A stretch of 64,000 bases of DNA from Aldehydirespirator sp965205155 (GTDB taxonomy: Bacteria; Actinomycetota; Acidimicrobiia; Acidimicrobiales; Aldehydirespiratoraceae). The translations under genes and the position numbers were made by a program. The stretch covers positions 1,550,001-1,614,000 of the forward strand of contig OZ242033.1 of the NCBI GenBank assembly GCA_965205155.1, written 5' to 3'. Under the pieces are notes generated by a model, which had not been told where the DNA came from, searched no databases, and saw only the letters and a program-made list of their open reading frames with translations. The number at the start of each line of letters is the position of its first letter. The first letter of the stretch is position 1. Positions 46,173 to 56,922 of this stretch are shown here, one piece after another.

Positions 46173-46631
46173 ATGGTCGATGTCCAGCGGCATCGCGAGT
46201 TCGTCGCCTGGATGGATGCCATTGTCGACCCCGCGAGCGGCGAGTCTCTCGGCGAGGACAGTCGGGCCATCCGTCAGGCGGTCAACAGGCTGATCGATGC
46301 TCTGGAGGCGTCAGACGGGCCTCTCTCCATGCCTCGGGGCAAGCGCTTGGCCGGCACCCGCTTCGACCTCCACGAGCTGAGGTGGCCACCATTGCCGCAA
46401 GGTTCAGGTCCCAGCGCGATGCTCGGATCTACCGTGATCCGCGTCCTGTATGGATACGCCCGGCCAGCGCATGACCTGAGTCTGCGTGACGTTGCTGTGA
46501 TCCTTCTGGGAGGCGACAAGTCCCCGATGGCTGAAAGCTGGTATGCCACCGCGGTGCCCGAAGCCGAGCGTCGCCTGATGGAATGGTGCGACGAGCACTT
46601 GGCCTTCGTGCCGCGCGAGAGCGACGAATGA
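46173..46631 (+). CDS. HigB/Gp49 (RelE-fold)-like small protein downstream of SIR2
   Basis: A 152-residue protein that fits the pattern of phage Gp49/HigB-type RelE-fold toxins: GKRLAGTRFDLHELRWPPL near residues 56-74, STVIRVLYGYARP near 87-99, VAVILLGGDKSP near 109-120, then WYATAVPEAERRLMEWCDEH near 125-144. The GDKSx...WY...P.AE tail is the strongest similarity. No HTH antitoxin gene (as in HigBA) is next to it; its only close partner is the SIR2 gene, 27 bp upstream on the same strand. It may regulate, sense for or assist the SIR2 protein, or act as a separate ribonuclease; this is inference. Confidence 0.65.
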   Translation: MVDVQRHREFVAWMDAIVDPASGESLGEDSRAIRQAVNRLIDALEASDGPLSMPRGKRLAGTRFDLHELRWPPLPQGSGPSAMLGSTVIRVLYGYARPAHDLSLRDVAVILLGGDKSPMAESWYATAVPEAERRLMEWCDEHLAFVPRESDE

Positions 46632-46672
46632 GGAACTATCGCTGCTCTGAGACCGGGCTCTGCCCGGCGGGG

Positions 46673-47812
46673 TCAGCCCTCGGCGGAGGCTATGAAGGGA
46701 ACCTCGAAGGTGCCGTCGATGACCTCCTGCAGGCGGGTCTGGAACAGCTCCATCGCCTCGGCGGAGACGGTGCCCGCGCTGTAGTCGGGGTTCATCTGGA
46801 CCTCGAAGCCGCCGTCGCTCATCAGCACGTCGTAGAACAGCTGGAAGTTGTCCGCCGCGATGTCGTTGACCATCTGGCGATAGGTCTCACCGATCTGCCA
46901 GGCCATCGACGCCACTACGTTCTCGGGCGCCAGGGACGACTCGTCGTACACGTAGCCGAAGGCGGTGAGTCCGCGCTCGCGGGCCTCCTGGATCATGCCG
47001 AACGATCCTGCGTTGCCGCAGGCCACGAACACGTCGGCGCCCTGCTCCGCTTGGGCCGCGGTGGCCTCCTTGCCCAGTGCGGGGTCGATCCACGACCCCA
47101 GGAACGCGTCGAGCCGGGTGGCGTCCGGCCGCACCTCCTGGGCGCCCAGCAGGAAGGCCTCGACGGTGGCGCGGCAGACCGGGATGTCGTAGCCCGCGTT
47201 GGCGCCGATCACTCCCGACTCCGTGATGCCGCCCGCGAGGATGCCCGAGAGGTACGCGGGCTCGTGCATCGGCATGAAGTAGTCGGCGATGTTGGGGCCC
47301 TCGACGCCGCAGAAGCCGCCGCAGGAACCCTGCCAGGCGAACTTGATGTCGGGATAGTCCGGGGCCATCTCGTGGATGGGTGCGCCGTAGTCGAAGGAGT
47401 GGCCGATGACGAGTTGCACGCCCTCCTCGGCGAATCCACTCATTACCCGGGTGGCGCCCTGGGCGTCGAAGGGAGCGTCGTCAACAACCTGCAGGTCGAT
47501 CAGGCCCTCGGACTCCAGCAGTTTGACGCCCTCGTAGGCGGCCTGGCACCACGACAGGTCGTTGAGCGCGCACGGCAGCAGGATGGCCACGCTCACCTTG
47601 TCGGTGGCGGGTTCTTCGGTGGCGGGTTCTTCGGCTGCAGGCTCCTCGGCGGCGGGTTCCTCGGCTGCAGGCTCCTCGGCGGCTGGCTCCTCTGTAGCTG
47701 CCGTAGTGGGTGCGGGTTCAGGCGCCGCCTCCTCGGCGGGCTCGTCGTCGCCGCACGCCGCAGCCAGCAGCACGAACACGGCCACCAGCGCGACAACACT
47801 TCGCTTGGTCAT
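46673..47812 (-). CDS. BMP family ABC solute-binding lipoprotein
   Basis: Binding subunit of a nucleoside- or base-type importer, 379 residues. It has a lipoprotein signal (VLLAAACGDDEP, Cys near 20) and a linker of tandem AEEPA repeats (about 33-70). The BMP (PnrA-like) domain follows from KVSVAILLPCALNDLSW with VIGHSFDYGAPIHEMAPDYPDIKFAW and a GGITESGVIGANAGYDIP stretch. PnrA/BmpA proteins bind purine or other nucleosides. ATG 47812 has GGGGGAG five bases upstream. It is the last gene of the transporter operon, separated from the permease gene by repeat copy C. Confidence 0.9.
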   Translation of the reverse strand: MTKRSVVALVAVFVLLAAACGDDEPAEEAAPEPAPTTAATEEPAAEEPAAEEPAAEEPAAEEPATEEPATDKVSVAILLPCALNDLSWCQAAYEGVKLLESEGLIDLQVVDDAPFDAQGATRVMSGFAEEGVQLVIGHSFDYGAPIHEMAPDYPDIKFAWQGSCGGFCGVEGPNIADYFMPMHEPAYLSGILAGGITESGVIGANAGYDIPVCRATVEAFLLGAQEVRPDATRLDAFLGSWIDPALGKEATAAQAEQGADVFVACGNAGSFGMIQEARERGLTAFGYVYDESSLAPENVVASMAWQIGETYRQMVNDIAADNFQLFYDVLMSDGGFEVQMNPDYSAGTVSAEAMELFQTRLQEVIDGTFEVPFIASAEG

Positions 47813-47940
47813 GGAACTCCCCCTGAAGCTCGACACACAGTGGTGGCACCATACACCGGGCACCACGAGCGGGCCGGTATCCGGCTACTAGAGCGAGCGT
47901 GGGCAGGTGCAAGCCCGTCGCGTTGCCAGGGGGTGTTGTC

Positions 47941-48030
47941 TCCCGCTCTTGTTCGCTGCGCTCACGGGCCGCTCGGGCCACGGCCTCGCCCGTATGAGTC
48001 GGATTCGCTCGCCTACCCGCTCGGCCTCTA
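47941..48030 (+). repeat. Dispersed 90-bp repeat, copy C
   Basis: It runs from TCCCGCTCTTGTTCG to CTCGGCCTCTA. It lies inside a minus-strand operon, so it opposes the transcription there, and its last three bases (CTA) form the TAG stop codon of the permease gene on the minus strand. It fills most of the gap between that permease and the binding-protein gene. Confidence 0.88.
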
Positions 48031-48999
48031 GGAGGACCTTGCTCCCTTGATGTAGGGGACGCCCAGCGACTCCGGCTGGGCGTCGTCGCGAGCCCGCGCC
48101 GTGGCCACGACCACCACCACAATCGTCACCAGATAGGGCAGAGCCTGGAAGAACTCGAACGGAACGTTGCTCTCGATGCCGCCGCTGGCGGACTGGATCC
48201 TCAACTGGAGTGCGTCGGTGAATCCGAACAGGAAGGCGCCGGCTGCCACCCGCGGCGGGCTCCAGCGGCCGAAGATGACGAGGGCTATGGCCACCCAGCC
48301 CCGGCCCGCGGTCACGTTCTGGGCGAACAGCCCGAGCTGGCCGACCACCAGGACGGCCCCGCCGAGGCCGGCCATGGCCCCCGAGGCCAGGATGGCGGCC
48401 GCCCTGACCCGATCGACCCTGATGCCGGCGGCATCGGCAGCTCCGGGACGGTCGCCCGCGGCCCGCACCGCCAGCCCGAACCGGGTGTACTTGAGGACCC
48501 ACCACACGCCGACGATAAGGGCGACCGAGAGATAGACCAGAGGGCTCTGGTCGAACAGCACGCTTCCCAGCCCCGGGATTGAGCCGAGCAGGGGGATCTC
48601 CAGCTTCGCCATCGGGTCGAACCGCTCGGGTGCGGTCACCCCGAACAGCCTCACATGCAGGAAGCTGGTCAGTCCCGACGCCAGTAGCACCAGCGCGATC
48701 CCGTTGATCACCTGCTCTGTCTTCAGCGCCACGCTGAAGAGCGCCATCAGCACGCCGATGAGCATCCCGCCCCCGATCCCGGCCGCGACGCCCAGCCAGG
48801 GCTCGCCGCTGTAGTGGGTGGCCAGGAACGCGGCGTAGGCCCCCGAGAGCATCATCCCCTCCAGGCTCAGGTTGAGCACACCCGCCCGCTGGCACAGGGA
48901 CTCGCCCACCGCGGCCAGCCCTGTGGGCACGGCCAGACGGATCGAGGCGTTGAGCAGCGGGATTATGGCCGCCGCGCCGAACACCGCCCCCCAGTTCAC
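48028..48999 (-). CDS. ABC transporter permease (BMP/nucleoside type), second subunit
   Basis: A 323-residue permease of the branched-chain/nucleoside group, with about eight hydrophobic segments. LAAVGESLCQRAGVLNLSLEGMMLSGAYAAFLA near 28-60 is the conserved motif of this group. It starts GTG 48999, 31 bp after the first permease. The stop codon TAG is part of the dispersed repeat, so the C-terminus (GVPYIKGARSS) ends exactly at the repeat border. Confidence 0.9.
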   Translation of the reverse strand: MNWGAVFGAAAIIPLLNASIRLAVPTGLAAVGESLCQRAGVLNLSLEGMMLSGAYAAFLATHYSGEPWLGVAAGIGGGMLIGVLMALFSVALKTEQVINGIALVLLASGLTSFLHVRLFGVTAPERFDPMAKLEIPLLGSIPGLGSVLFDQSPLVYLSVALIVGVWWVLKYTRFGLAVRAAGDRPGAADAAGIRVDRVRAAAILASGAMAGLGGAVLVVGQLGLFAQNVTAGRGWVAIALVIFGRWSPPRVAAGAFLFGFTDALQLRIQSASGGIESNVPFEFFQALPYLVTIVVVVVATARARDDAQPESLGVPYIKGARSS

Positions 49000-49030
49000 A
49001 CCGAACTCCCGAGCTGCAGAAGAGCCGCGC

Positions 49031-50118
49031 TCACCTGCTCCTCCTTGCCACCTTGTCGGCCACGAGGATCAGGAGCACGAACAGGGCCTGGATTACGATG
49101 GTCAGCACCCGGGGGACTTGCTGCGTGCGCTGGATCACATCGCCGCCGAGGGTCAGAGCTCCGATCAGCACCGCGGCCAGCAGCACCCCGATGGGCCGCG
49201 TGCGGGCCACGAGGGCGACGATGATGGCGGTGAACCCGAAGCCCGGAGAGATGTTGCCGGTCAGCCTCGACTCCGGTCCCATCACCTGAAGGATGCCGGC
49301 CAGCCCCGCGAAGGCCCCAGATACGACCATCACCGCGGTTATGAGCCGCCCGGTCCTCACTCCGGCGGCCTCGGTGGCGTCCCGGTTGAGTCCCATCATC
49401 CGGGTGTGGAACCCGAACGGGGTCCGCCTCATGACATAGGCCACGACGGGGATCAGCCCGAGCCCGATCAGCAGGCCTATGTGGGTCCGCAGGCCCGGAA
49501 TGTCCGGCAGGCGGGCCGGGTCGGGAAGCGTCTCCGACACGGGCTGGAAGCCGACCGGGTCTCGCAGCGGCTTGCGGATGGTGTACTCGAGAATCCGCAG
49601 AGCCACGTAGTTCAACAGCAGCGAGGAGATGACCTCGTTCACGCTCCATCTGGCTCGCAGGAAGCCGACCACCCAGCCCCAGGCACCGCCGGCCAGAGCC
49701 CCCACCACGCAGGCGGCCGGAATCATCACCGCCCGGGTGCCGATCGGGGCATAGATGGCGAAGGCACCACCGGCCAGGGCCCCCATCAGGAGCTGGCCCT
49801 CGGCTCCGATGTTCCACACCCGGGCCCGGAACGCCACGGCCAGCCCGAGCCCGATCAGCAGCAGGGGAGCGGTCTCAACCAGTACGAGGCTCAAGTTGAA
49901 GCGCGAGCCGAAGGTTCCGCTGAGCATGTCGGCGTAGGCCTGGAAGGGGTTGGCACCGGCCAGGGCCAGCAGGATCCCGCCCAGCACGAACGCGGCGGCG
50001 ACCGCGGCTGCCGACAGCCCCAGGGAGCTGAGCCGGGCACGCCACCCGGTCGCAACGCTGGCCGCCGCGCTCTCGCGGTCCGGCCGGCCCGGCGAGTCCG
50101 GGGCCTCGATCGTCGCGG

Positions 50119-50122
<4 letters not shown>
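49031..50122 (-). CDS. ABC transporter permease (BMP/nucleoside type), first subunit
   Basis: A 363-residue permease whose first 36 residues are hydrophilic, followed by about eight to ten membrane spans. Family motifs: VAFRARVWNIGAEGQLLMGALAG near 99-121 and GLNRDATEAAGVRTGRLIT near 240-258. It pairs with the 48-kb permease as a heterodimer. The ATG at 50122 overlaps the ATPase stop by four bases; the longer open frame is a shadow. Confidence 0.9.
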
Positions 50123-51740
<1,618 letters not shown>

Positions 51741-51741
<1 letters not shown>

Positions 51742-52682
51742 CAAGCGTTGGCCGGGATGACGCAGTAGGTCAGCCCCATGTCGGACAGCCAGCGACGGTA
51801 GGTGATCGAGGTCTTGTCGGAGCGCACCGGCGTCTCGACCGTGGATCCCAGCGGCAGGCGCTTCGGCTGCTGATTCTCGAGGATGGGCTTGTCCTGGGCG
51901 AAGATGAGCAGTTGGAACCGCTTTAGCAGCCGGTCGTCGTTCTCGTCGTCGAGCATCGACAGCAGCATGTGCGCCCGCGTGGTCACCTCGTTCACCGGCT
52001 GGCAGAAGATGGCGATGGCGTCCATGCGGGACTCGTCGATGGGGCTCGACTTGTAGAGGATGGCGCAGTAGGGGTGAGGCACCCGGTACACGTAGCCCAT
52101 CAGCATCCCGCCCTCGGCGTTGAGCGCTCCCAGCGGCTGGAAGAACTCGCACTCGGTGGCCACCACCTCCCGCCCGCCGGCGACCACCTCCACGTCGTAT
52201 TCCTTGACCTCGGTGTGGGGCTCGACACCCAGGTAGCCGGAATGGACGTAGGGGAAGTGGCCCATGTCCAGGAAGTTCTCCACTGCTCGCGGAGCTGACG
52301 TGTGCACACCGATGCTGCCGGCCCACACGTTGTGGCGGTCGGGCTCATGGAACTCCGGCAATTCGAAGAACTCCGCCGGGGGAGACCCGAGGCTGGTCCA
52401 CAGGTAGCCGAATCGGTTGGTTGCCGGCAGGGGCACGGCTATGTCGGCAGGTGAGAACGTCGTGCCAGGACGCGCGTGCGGGGTGGATCTCCACGCGTGC
52501 ACACCGCCATCGGCGGAGACGCCGTACGAGACGGGCTCCTCGAGCAGGCGCGTCTCGTTGACGGTGCCGGGACTCAACTCCACGACGGCCCCGACCGGGT
52601 GCCACAGGTTGAGCGCGACCGGGTCAGCGCACTTGGAGCGAGCGCCAGTTGGTGACGGCCCGTCACGTCGTAGCGGTGTCAT
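51741..52682 (-). CDS. Ring-hydroxylating oxygenase alpha-subunit homologue lacking the Rieske [2Fe-2S] ligands
   Basis: A 313-residue relative of VanA/methylxanthine N-demethylase-type oxygenases. The catalytic iron site is intact: ENFLDMGHFPYVHS gives Asp139, His142 and His147 with the family spacing Dx2Hx4H. The N-terminal region keeps the outline of a Rieske domain (ALNLWHPVGAVVEL, RFGYLWTSLG) but has only STPHA where C-x-H is expected and no CPYHGW loop, so it cannot hold the cluster. Start ATG 52682 is at the edge of repeat copy D, whose minus strand supplies GAGCGGGAA just ahead. It precedes the importer ATPase, suggesting action on the imported compound; the reductant is unknown. Confidence 0.78.
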
Positions 52683-52782
52683 TTCCCGCTCTTGTTCGCT
52701 GCGCTCACGGGCCGCTCGGGCCACGGCCTCGCTGACCGCGTCTCTGGAGCCGCACTGGTCGCCGCCTGTCCGCTCGGCCTCT
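52683..52782 (+). repeat. Dispersed 90-bp repeat, copy D (diverged middle)
   Basis: The first half (TTCCCGCTCTTGTTCGCTGC to GGCCACGGCCTCGC) and the last 13 bases (GTCCGCTCGGCCTCT) match the other copies; the part between (about 52733-52768) differs and is about ten bases longer. The element fills the gap between the cyclase and oxygenase-like genes, opposing their transcription, and abuts the ATG of the latter. Confidence 0.8.
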
Positions 52783-52794
52783 GGGCGGCGGGGC

Positions 52795-53757
52795 TCACAG
52801 GACGGCCACGGGATTGACGGGAGAGCCGCAGCCGCCCACGAAGGGCTCGGGGTTGGCCTGCAGCAGGAACTCGTAGCGTCCCTCCTCGGCGCAGGCCGAA
52901 GCGAGGGCCTCGAGATCCCAGTTCTGGCCCTGGGTCATGCCCATGTCCACCACGTGTAGGCAGTGCACCCCGAGTGCGTCGTCCCAGTTCGGGCCGGGGA
53001 AGACCTCGAAGATGTAGGTGTCGTCGGCCACCGCGGCCACATCGTTGCGCCAGAACCAGCGCACCGCGTCGAAGCCGGGCCCGGGGCTGGTTCCGTCGGA
53101 GTCGGGCCCAGTGACGTAGGGCAGCGCTCCCATCTCGCGGAACACCTGGATCCGCCCGGTGCGCAGCAGCACGATGTCGCCGGGGCGCATGGCCACTCTC
53201 CCGTGCTCGGCCGCCTCGTCGAGGTCGTCTCCGGTGACCTCGTGGTCGCTGGAAAGCCGCTCCAGCCCCTTGGCCGCGCACACGTCGAGCAGCACCCCCC
53301 GGCCGGTGAGGTGGCGGACGTTCTCGATCCCGAGCACGGTGGCGCCGCCGGTGGGGTTGATCGACGACACCGGAACCCCGTTGTAGAGGGTGTTGTCGTA
53401 GCTCACGTGGGACAGGCCGTCCCAGTGGGTGGCGGCCTGAAGGGGCATGGTCACTATGTCGTCGGAGAAGTGGGCGACCATTCCCTTGCCGTCGGCGTCG
53501 CCCAGGTCGGGGCTGTGGATCTTGACCATGGCGTGCAGCGGGTTTATGCGCCCGTGCATCTGCCCGATCTGCACCCCGCCGGAGTGCTTGAGGTCGAGGG
53601 CGCACGACACCCGCCGACCGGTGCGCACCAGCGAGGCGGCGTGGGCGACCGCGTCGTCGGTGATCAGGTTGAGCGTGCCGAGGCGGTCGCCGGCACCCCA
53701 GCGCCCCCAGTTGCGCACCTCGTCGCGCACCGCGAAGAAGGCGTCAGTGAAGCTCAT
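52795..53757 (-). CDS. Cyclase family protein (kynurenine formamidase-like metal hydrolase)
   Basis: A 320-residue metal-dependent hydrolase. The metal motif is ATHWDGLSHV (109-118), the long-form variant of HxGTHxDxPxH, and further cyclase features are WGAGDRLGTLNLIT near 20-33, GVLLDVCAAKGLERL and GDIVLLRTGR. Members hydrolyse amide or lactam-like bonds (formylkynurenine, isatin, cyclic amides). As the first gene of the oxygenase-importer unit it probably works on the same imported compound. The minus-strand stop is 12 bp from the repeat end. Confidence 0.87.
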   Translation of the reverse strand: MSFTDAFFAVRDEVRNWGRWGAGDRLGTLNLITDDAVAHAASLVRTGRRVSCALDLKHSGGVQIGQMHGRINPLHAMVKIHSPDLGDADGKGMVAHFSDDIVTMPLQAATHWDGLSHVSYDNTLYNGVPVSSINPTGGATVLGIENVRHLTGRGVLLDVCAAKGLERLSSDHEVTGDDLDEAAEHGRVAMRPGDIVLLRTGRIQVFREMGALPYVTGPDSDGTSPGPGFDAVRWFWRNDVAAVADDTYIFEVFPGPNWDDALGVHCLHVVDMGMTQGQNWDLEALASACAEEGRYEFLLQANPEPFVGGCGSPVNPVAVL

Positions 53758-53912
53758 GCAGTGTCCCGGTGCGCGGGAGTGGCCTGCGAACTGTCTCAGG
53801 AACAGACACCCGGACCGGTCTACTCGGTGCGGACCCCACGGTCGGGATACTAGCTTTGGCTCATGATCGGCCCAGCGCCCGGCCCTCCTGAAGTTGAGAC
53901 TGGGGTGGCTCG

Positions 53913-54452
53913 TTGACCTGGCTCTACGCCTTCATGCTGTTCGCCGGGGCGCCGGTGCTGCTGTGGTTCGTGTTCAGCGGCGGCGACGCCGACATGGAGG
54001 CGGGCGCGGAGGTGGACGGGCTGGGGGACGTGTTCTCGGTCATCCCGCTGAGCAGCCTCGCCTTCGTGGCCACCTTCTTCGGCGCCACCGGGCTGGTGTC
54101 GGAATGGCTCGGAACCGGCACGGTGTTCACGCTGCTGCTGGCCGTTGTGGTCGGGGTGCTGGCCGGAGCCCTCAACAGCGCCGCATTCGCCTACCTGCGC
54201 CGCAGCGAGGCCTCCAGCGACGTGAGCGATCGCGAGATCGAGGGCAGCATCGCCCGGGTCTCGCTGCCGATGTCGAACGAGAGGCGCGGCCGCATCGTGC
54301 TCACCGTGGCCGGCGCCCGCACCCAGATGACGGCTGCCCCCATCGATGCCCTGGACGACGGCAAGGCCATCGAGGCCGGGGCCCGGGTCATCATCGTGCG
54401 CATCGAGGGTGGCGTGGCTCTCGTCACCCGCCTGGACCCCGAACTGGAATAG
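53913..54452 (+). CDS. NfeD-like/YqiJ-type membrane protein with OB-fold domain
   Basis: A 179-residue protein with two or three membrane spans (about 2-22, 49-67, 71-92) and a soluble beta-rich C-terminal domain (about 105-179; EIEGSIARVSLPM and GARVIIVRIEGGVALVTRL) like the OB fold of NfeD. NfeD proteins work with flotillins, and a flotillin gene follows after a 215-bp gap containing a repeat copy. It starts TTG 53913. Confidence 0.75.
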   Translation: MTWLYAFMLFAGAPVLLWFVFSGGDADMEAGAEVDGLGDVFSVIPLSSLAFVATFFGATGLVSEWLGTGTVFTLLLAVVVGVLAGALNSAAFAYLRRSEASSDVSDREIEGSIARVSLPMSNERRGRIVLTVAGARTQMTAAPIDALDDGKAIEAGARVIIVRIEGGVALVTRLDPELE

Positions 54453-54506
54453 GCGGCCCTCAGCAGTTCGGCCGGCACTACCGGTAGGCCGGTGGCGCGT
54501 AGTGTC

Positions 54507-54596
54507 TCCCGCTCTTGTTCGCTGCGCTCACGGGCCGCTCGGGCCACGGCCTCGCCCGTATGGGCCGGACTCGCGCGCCTGCCTGCTCGGCCTCTA
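54507..54596 (+). repeat. Dispersed 90-bp repeat, copy E
   Basis: It runs from TCCCGCTCTTGTTCGCTGCG to CTCGGCCTCTA with the ACGGGC...GCCCGT pair intact, very close to copies A and C. It lies between the NfeD-like and flotillin genes, codirectional with both. Confidence 0.88.
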
Positions 54597-54666
54597 GGCG
54601 GGGCTGGTACGCTCGGCTGGGCAGTGGGCTTCCGAGACGCGCGAGGCGCGTGGGAGGGAAGGTTCA

Positions 54667-55971
54667 ATGTCCTCAGCAATTGTGGCCGGGATCGCAGTGG
54701 CCCTGGCCGTGTTCTTCGTCATCCTGATCGTGAGGTCGCTCATCGTGATCTGCCCGCCCAACCGGGTGGCGGTCATCTCGGGCCGCAAGCGGACCCTGTC
54801 CGACGGGCGCACGGTGGGATACCGCATCCTCAAGGGCGGCCGCACCCTGCGGATCCCTCTCATCGAGAGGGTCGCCTGGATGGACCTCAACACCATCCCG
54901 CTGGAGGTGTCGGTCACCAACGCCTACTCGAAGGGCGCCATCCCCCTCAATGTGCAAGGCATCGCCAACGTGAAGGTGTCGAGCGGCGAGGGACTGCTCG
55001 AGAATGCCGCCGAGCGCTTCCTTCACGTCGACCACATGCACATCGGCAAGATCGCCAAGGAGACCCTCGAGGCCAACCTGCGGGGCGTGCTGGCCACCAT
55101 GTCCCCCGAGGAGGTCAACGAGGACCGGCTCAAGTTCAGCCACCAGCTCATCGACGAGGCCGACGACGACATCAAGACCCTGGGTCTGGAACTCGACGTG
55201 CTCAAGATCCAGAACGTCACCGACGACGTGAACTATCTCGAGTCGGTGGGACGGCGTCTCACCGCCCAGGTGAAGCGGGACGCCCGGGTGGCCGAGGCCG
55301 ACCGCGAGGCGGAGTCCGAGCAGGCCGAGGCGTCCGCTCGCCGCGCCGCGCAGGTCGCCCAGATCGAGGCCGACAAGAAGATCGTCGAGGAGCAGAACGC
55401 GCTGCGGGTGCGCACCGCCGAGCTCGAGGCCATCTCCAGGGCGCGTGAGGAGGAGGCGCTGGTGGCCGGGGAGACGGCCAAGGCGGTAGCCAGCCAGGAG
55501 CTGGAGACGGAGCGCATCGAGCTGGAGAAGCGCAGGGTGGAGGCCGATGTGGTGGTTCCGGCCCGAGCCGATCTCGAGGCCCGCCAGCTCCAGGCCCAGG
55601 CCGAGGCGGCCACGATCGTCGAGGACGGCAAGGCCCAGGTCGAGGTGTTCAAGCGGCTCACCGACCAGTACCAGGCGGCCGGCGCCGACGGCCACGACGT
55701 GCTCGTGCTCAACATGCTGCCCGACCTGATCGACAAGATCGTCGCCACCGTGCAGAACGTGAGCATCGACCGGGTCGCGGTGGTGGACACCGGCGGCGGG
55801 GGAGGCAATGGCGACGGCAACGGCGACGGCTCCCGAGGCGGGATTCCCGGCCTCATGAGCCAGTTGCCGGCGTCGCTGGTGGCCATGACCGAGCAGATCG
55901 AGGCCGCCACCGGCGTGGACATCCTGGCCTCGCTGCGCCGCCGCGACAGAGACCACGGCGCTGAGGGCTGA
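54667..55971 (+). CDS. Flotillin (SPFH domain protein)
   Basis: A 434-residue membrane-anchored scaffold protein. TM at about 5-27 (IVAGIAVALAVFFVILIVRS), SPFH domain about 28-200 (CPPNRVAVISGRKRTLSDGR, GIANVKVSSGEGLLENAAERF), then the long Ala/Glu coiled coil of flotillins (about 200-330), a short Gly/Asp linker with NGDGNGDGS (about 379-387), and a C-terminal oligomerisation part. Together with the NfeD-like protein it would organise membrane microdomains. ATG 54667 has GGGAGGGAAGG shortly upstream. Confidence 0.92.
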   Translation: MSSAIVAGIAVALAVFFVILIVRSLIVICPPNRVAVISGRKRTLSDGRTVGYRILKGGRTLRIPLIERVAWMDLNTIPLEVSVTNAYSKGAIPLNVQGIANVKVSSGEGLLENAAERFLHVDHMHIGKIAKETLEANLRGVLATMSPEEVNEDRLKFSHQLIDEADDDIKTLGLELDVLKIQNVTDDVNYLESVGRRLTAQVKRDARVAEADREAESEQAEASARRAAQVAQIEADKKIVEEQNALRVRTAELEAISRAREEEALVAGETAKAVASQELETERIELEKRRVEADVVVPARADLEARQLQAQAEAATIVEDGKAQVEVFKRLTDQYQAAGADGHDVLVLNMLPDLIDKIVATVQNVSIDRVAVVDTGGGGGNGDGNGDGSRGGIPGLMSQLPASLVAMTEQIEAATGVDILASLRRRDRDHGAEG

Positions 55972-56007
55972 CGGCGCGACCAGTCCACCGGCACTCGGAC
56001 AAGACGC

Positions 56008-56919
56008 GTGAGCGGACATCTGGAGGGCGCGACCGTCGCCGTGACCGGCGGCGGAGGCGGGATCGGCCGGGAGGTCTCGCTGGCCTGCGCCGCGGAGGGC
56101 GCCAATGTGGTGGTGGCCGACTACGGCGTCGCTCTGGACGGATCCGCCCCGTCGAGCGAGGTGGCCGACGCGGTGGTGGAGGAGATCCGTTCCTCGGGCG
56201 GCGAGGCGGTCGCGCTGGCGGGCGACGTGTCGCGCTTCGATGTGGGCGCCGAGATCGTCGACGCCGCCTGCGACCGGTGGGGGAGTGTCGACGGCGTGGT
56301 GTGCGCGGCGGGCGTGCTGCGGGAGCGGATGCTGTTCAACATGAGCGAGCAGGAGTGGGATCAGGTGGTCGCGGTCCACCTCAAGGGCCATTTCAACGTG
56401 TATCGCGCCGCGCTCGCACGGATGCGCAAGCAGCCGTCGGGCGGCTCGCTGGTGGGGTTCACCTCCGGTGCGGCCATTGCCTCCACCGCTCAGGCCAATT
56501 ACTCGGCGGCCAAGGGCGGTGTCATGAGCCTCACCCGCTCGGCGGCCATGACCGCAGCCTCCATACGGATGCGGGGCGGACCCGCTATCAACGCCAACTG
56601 CATCGCGCCGGTGGCCCGCACCCGGATGAGCGAGAACGTTCCGTTCGAGATGGAGACCGGGGATCCCTCCGCAGTGGCCCCCATGGCGGTCTACCTGCTC
56701 AGCGAGGCCGGCCGCGACGTCAACGCACAGATCTACACCGTCGTAGGCCGACGCATCGCGGTCTGGAACCAGCCCCAGGAGGTGCGCTCGATGTGGTCGG
56801 CCGGCGAGCAGTGGACACCGGAGGAGATCGCCGAGCAGCTTCCCCGGACCATAGGGCAGGAGCCCAACTGGGTGATCGCCGACCTGGAGCGGCGCATGGC
56901 CGAGATGGCCGGCGGCTGA
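56008..56919 (+). CDS. SDR family oxidoreductase
   Basis: A 303-residue short-chain dehydrogenase: VAVTGGGGGIGREVSL near 10-25, VCAAGVLRERMLFN near 97-110, catalytic NYSAAKGGVMSLTRS near 168-182. ADYGVALDG near 37-45 resembles hydroxyacyl-CoA dehydrogenase-type SDRs (peroxisomal multifunctional enzyme group). The C-terminal extension (NQPQEVRSMWSAGEQWTPEE) is longer than in classical SDRs. GTG start. Ends three bases before the next SDR. Confidence 0.87.
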   Translation: MSGHLEGATVAVTGGGGGIGREVSLACAAEGANVVVADYGVALDGSAPSSEVADAVVEEIRSSGGEAVALAGDVSRFDVGAEIVDAACDRWGSVDGVVCAAGVLRERMLFNMSEQEWDQVVAVHLKGHFNVYRAALARMRKQPSGGSLVGFTSGAAIASTAQANYSAAKGGVMSLTRSAAMTAASIRMRGGPAINANCIAPVARTRMSENVPFEMETGDPSAVAPMAVYLLSEAGRDVNAQIYTVVGRRIAVWNQPQEVRSMWSAGEQWTPEEIAEQLPRTIGQEPNWVIADLERRMAEMAGG

Positions 56920-56922
56920 GCC

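Noticed and set aside
37571..46631. Reading the helicase and the SIR2 pair as one multi-gene system
   Set aside because: They are separated by a minus-strand sugar kinase and 1.3 kb, and base composition seems to differ between them; two independent insertions fit better.
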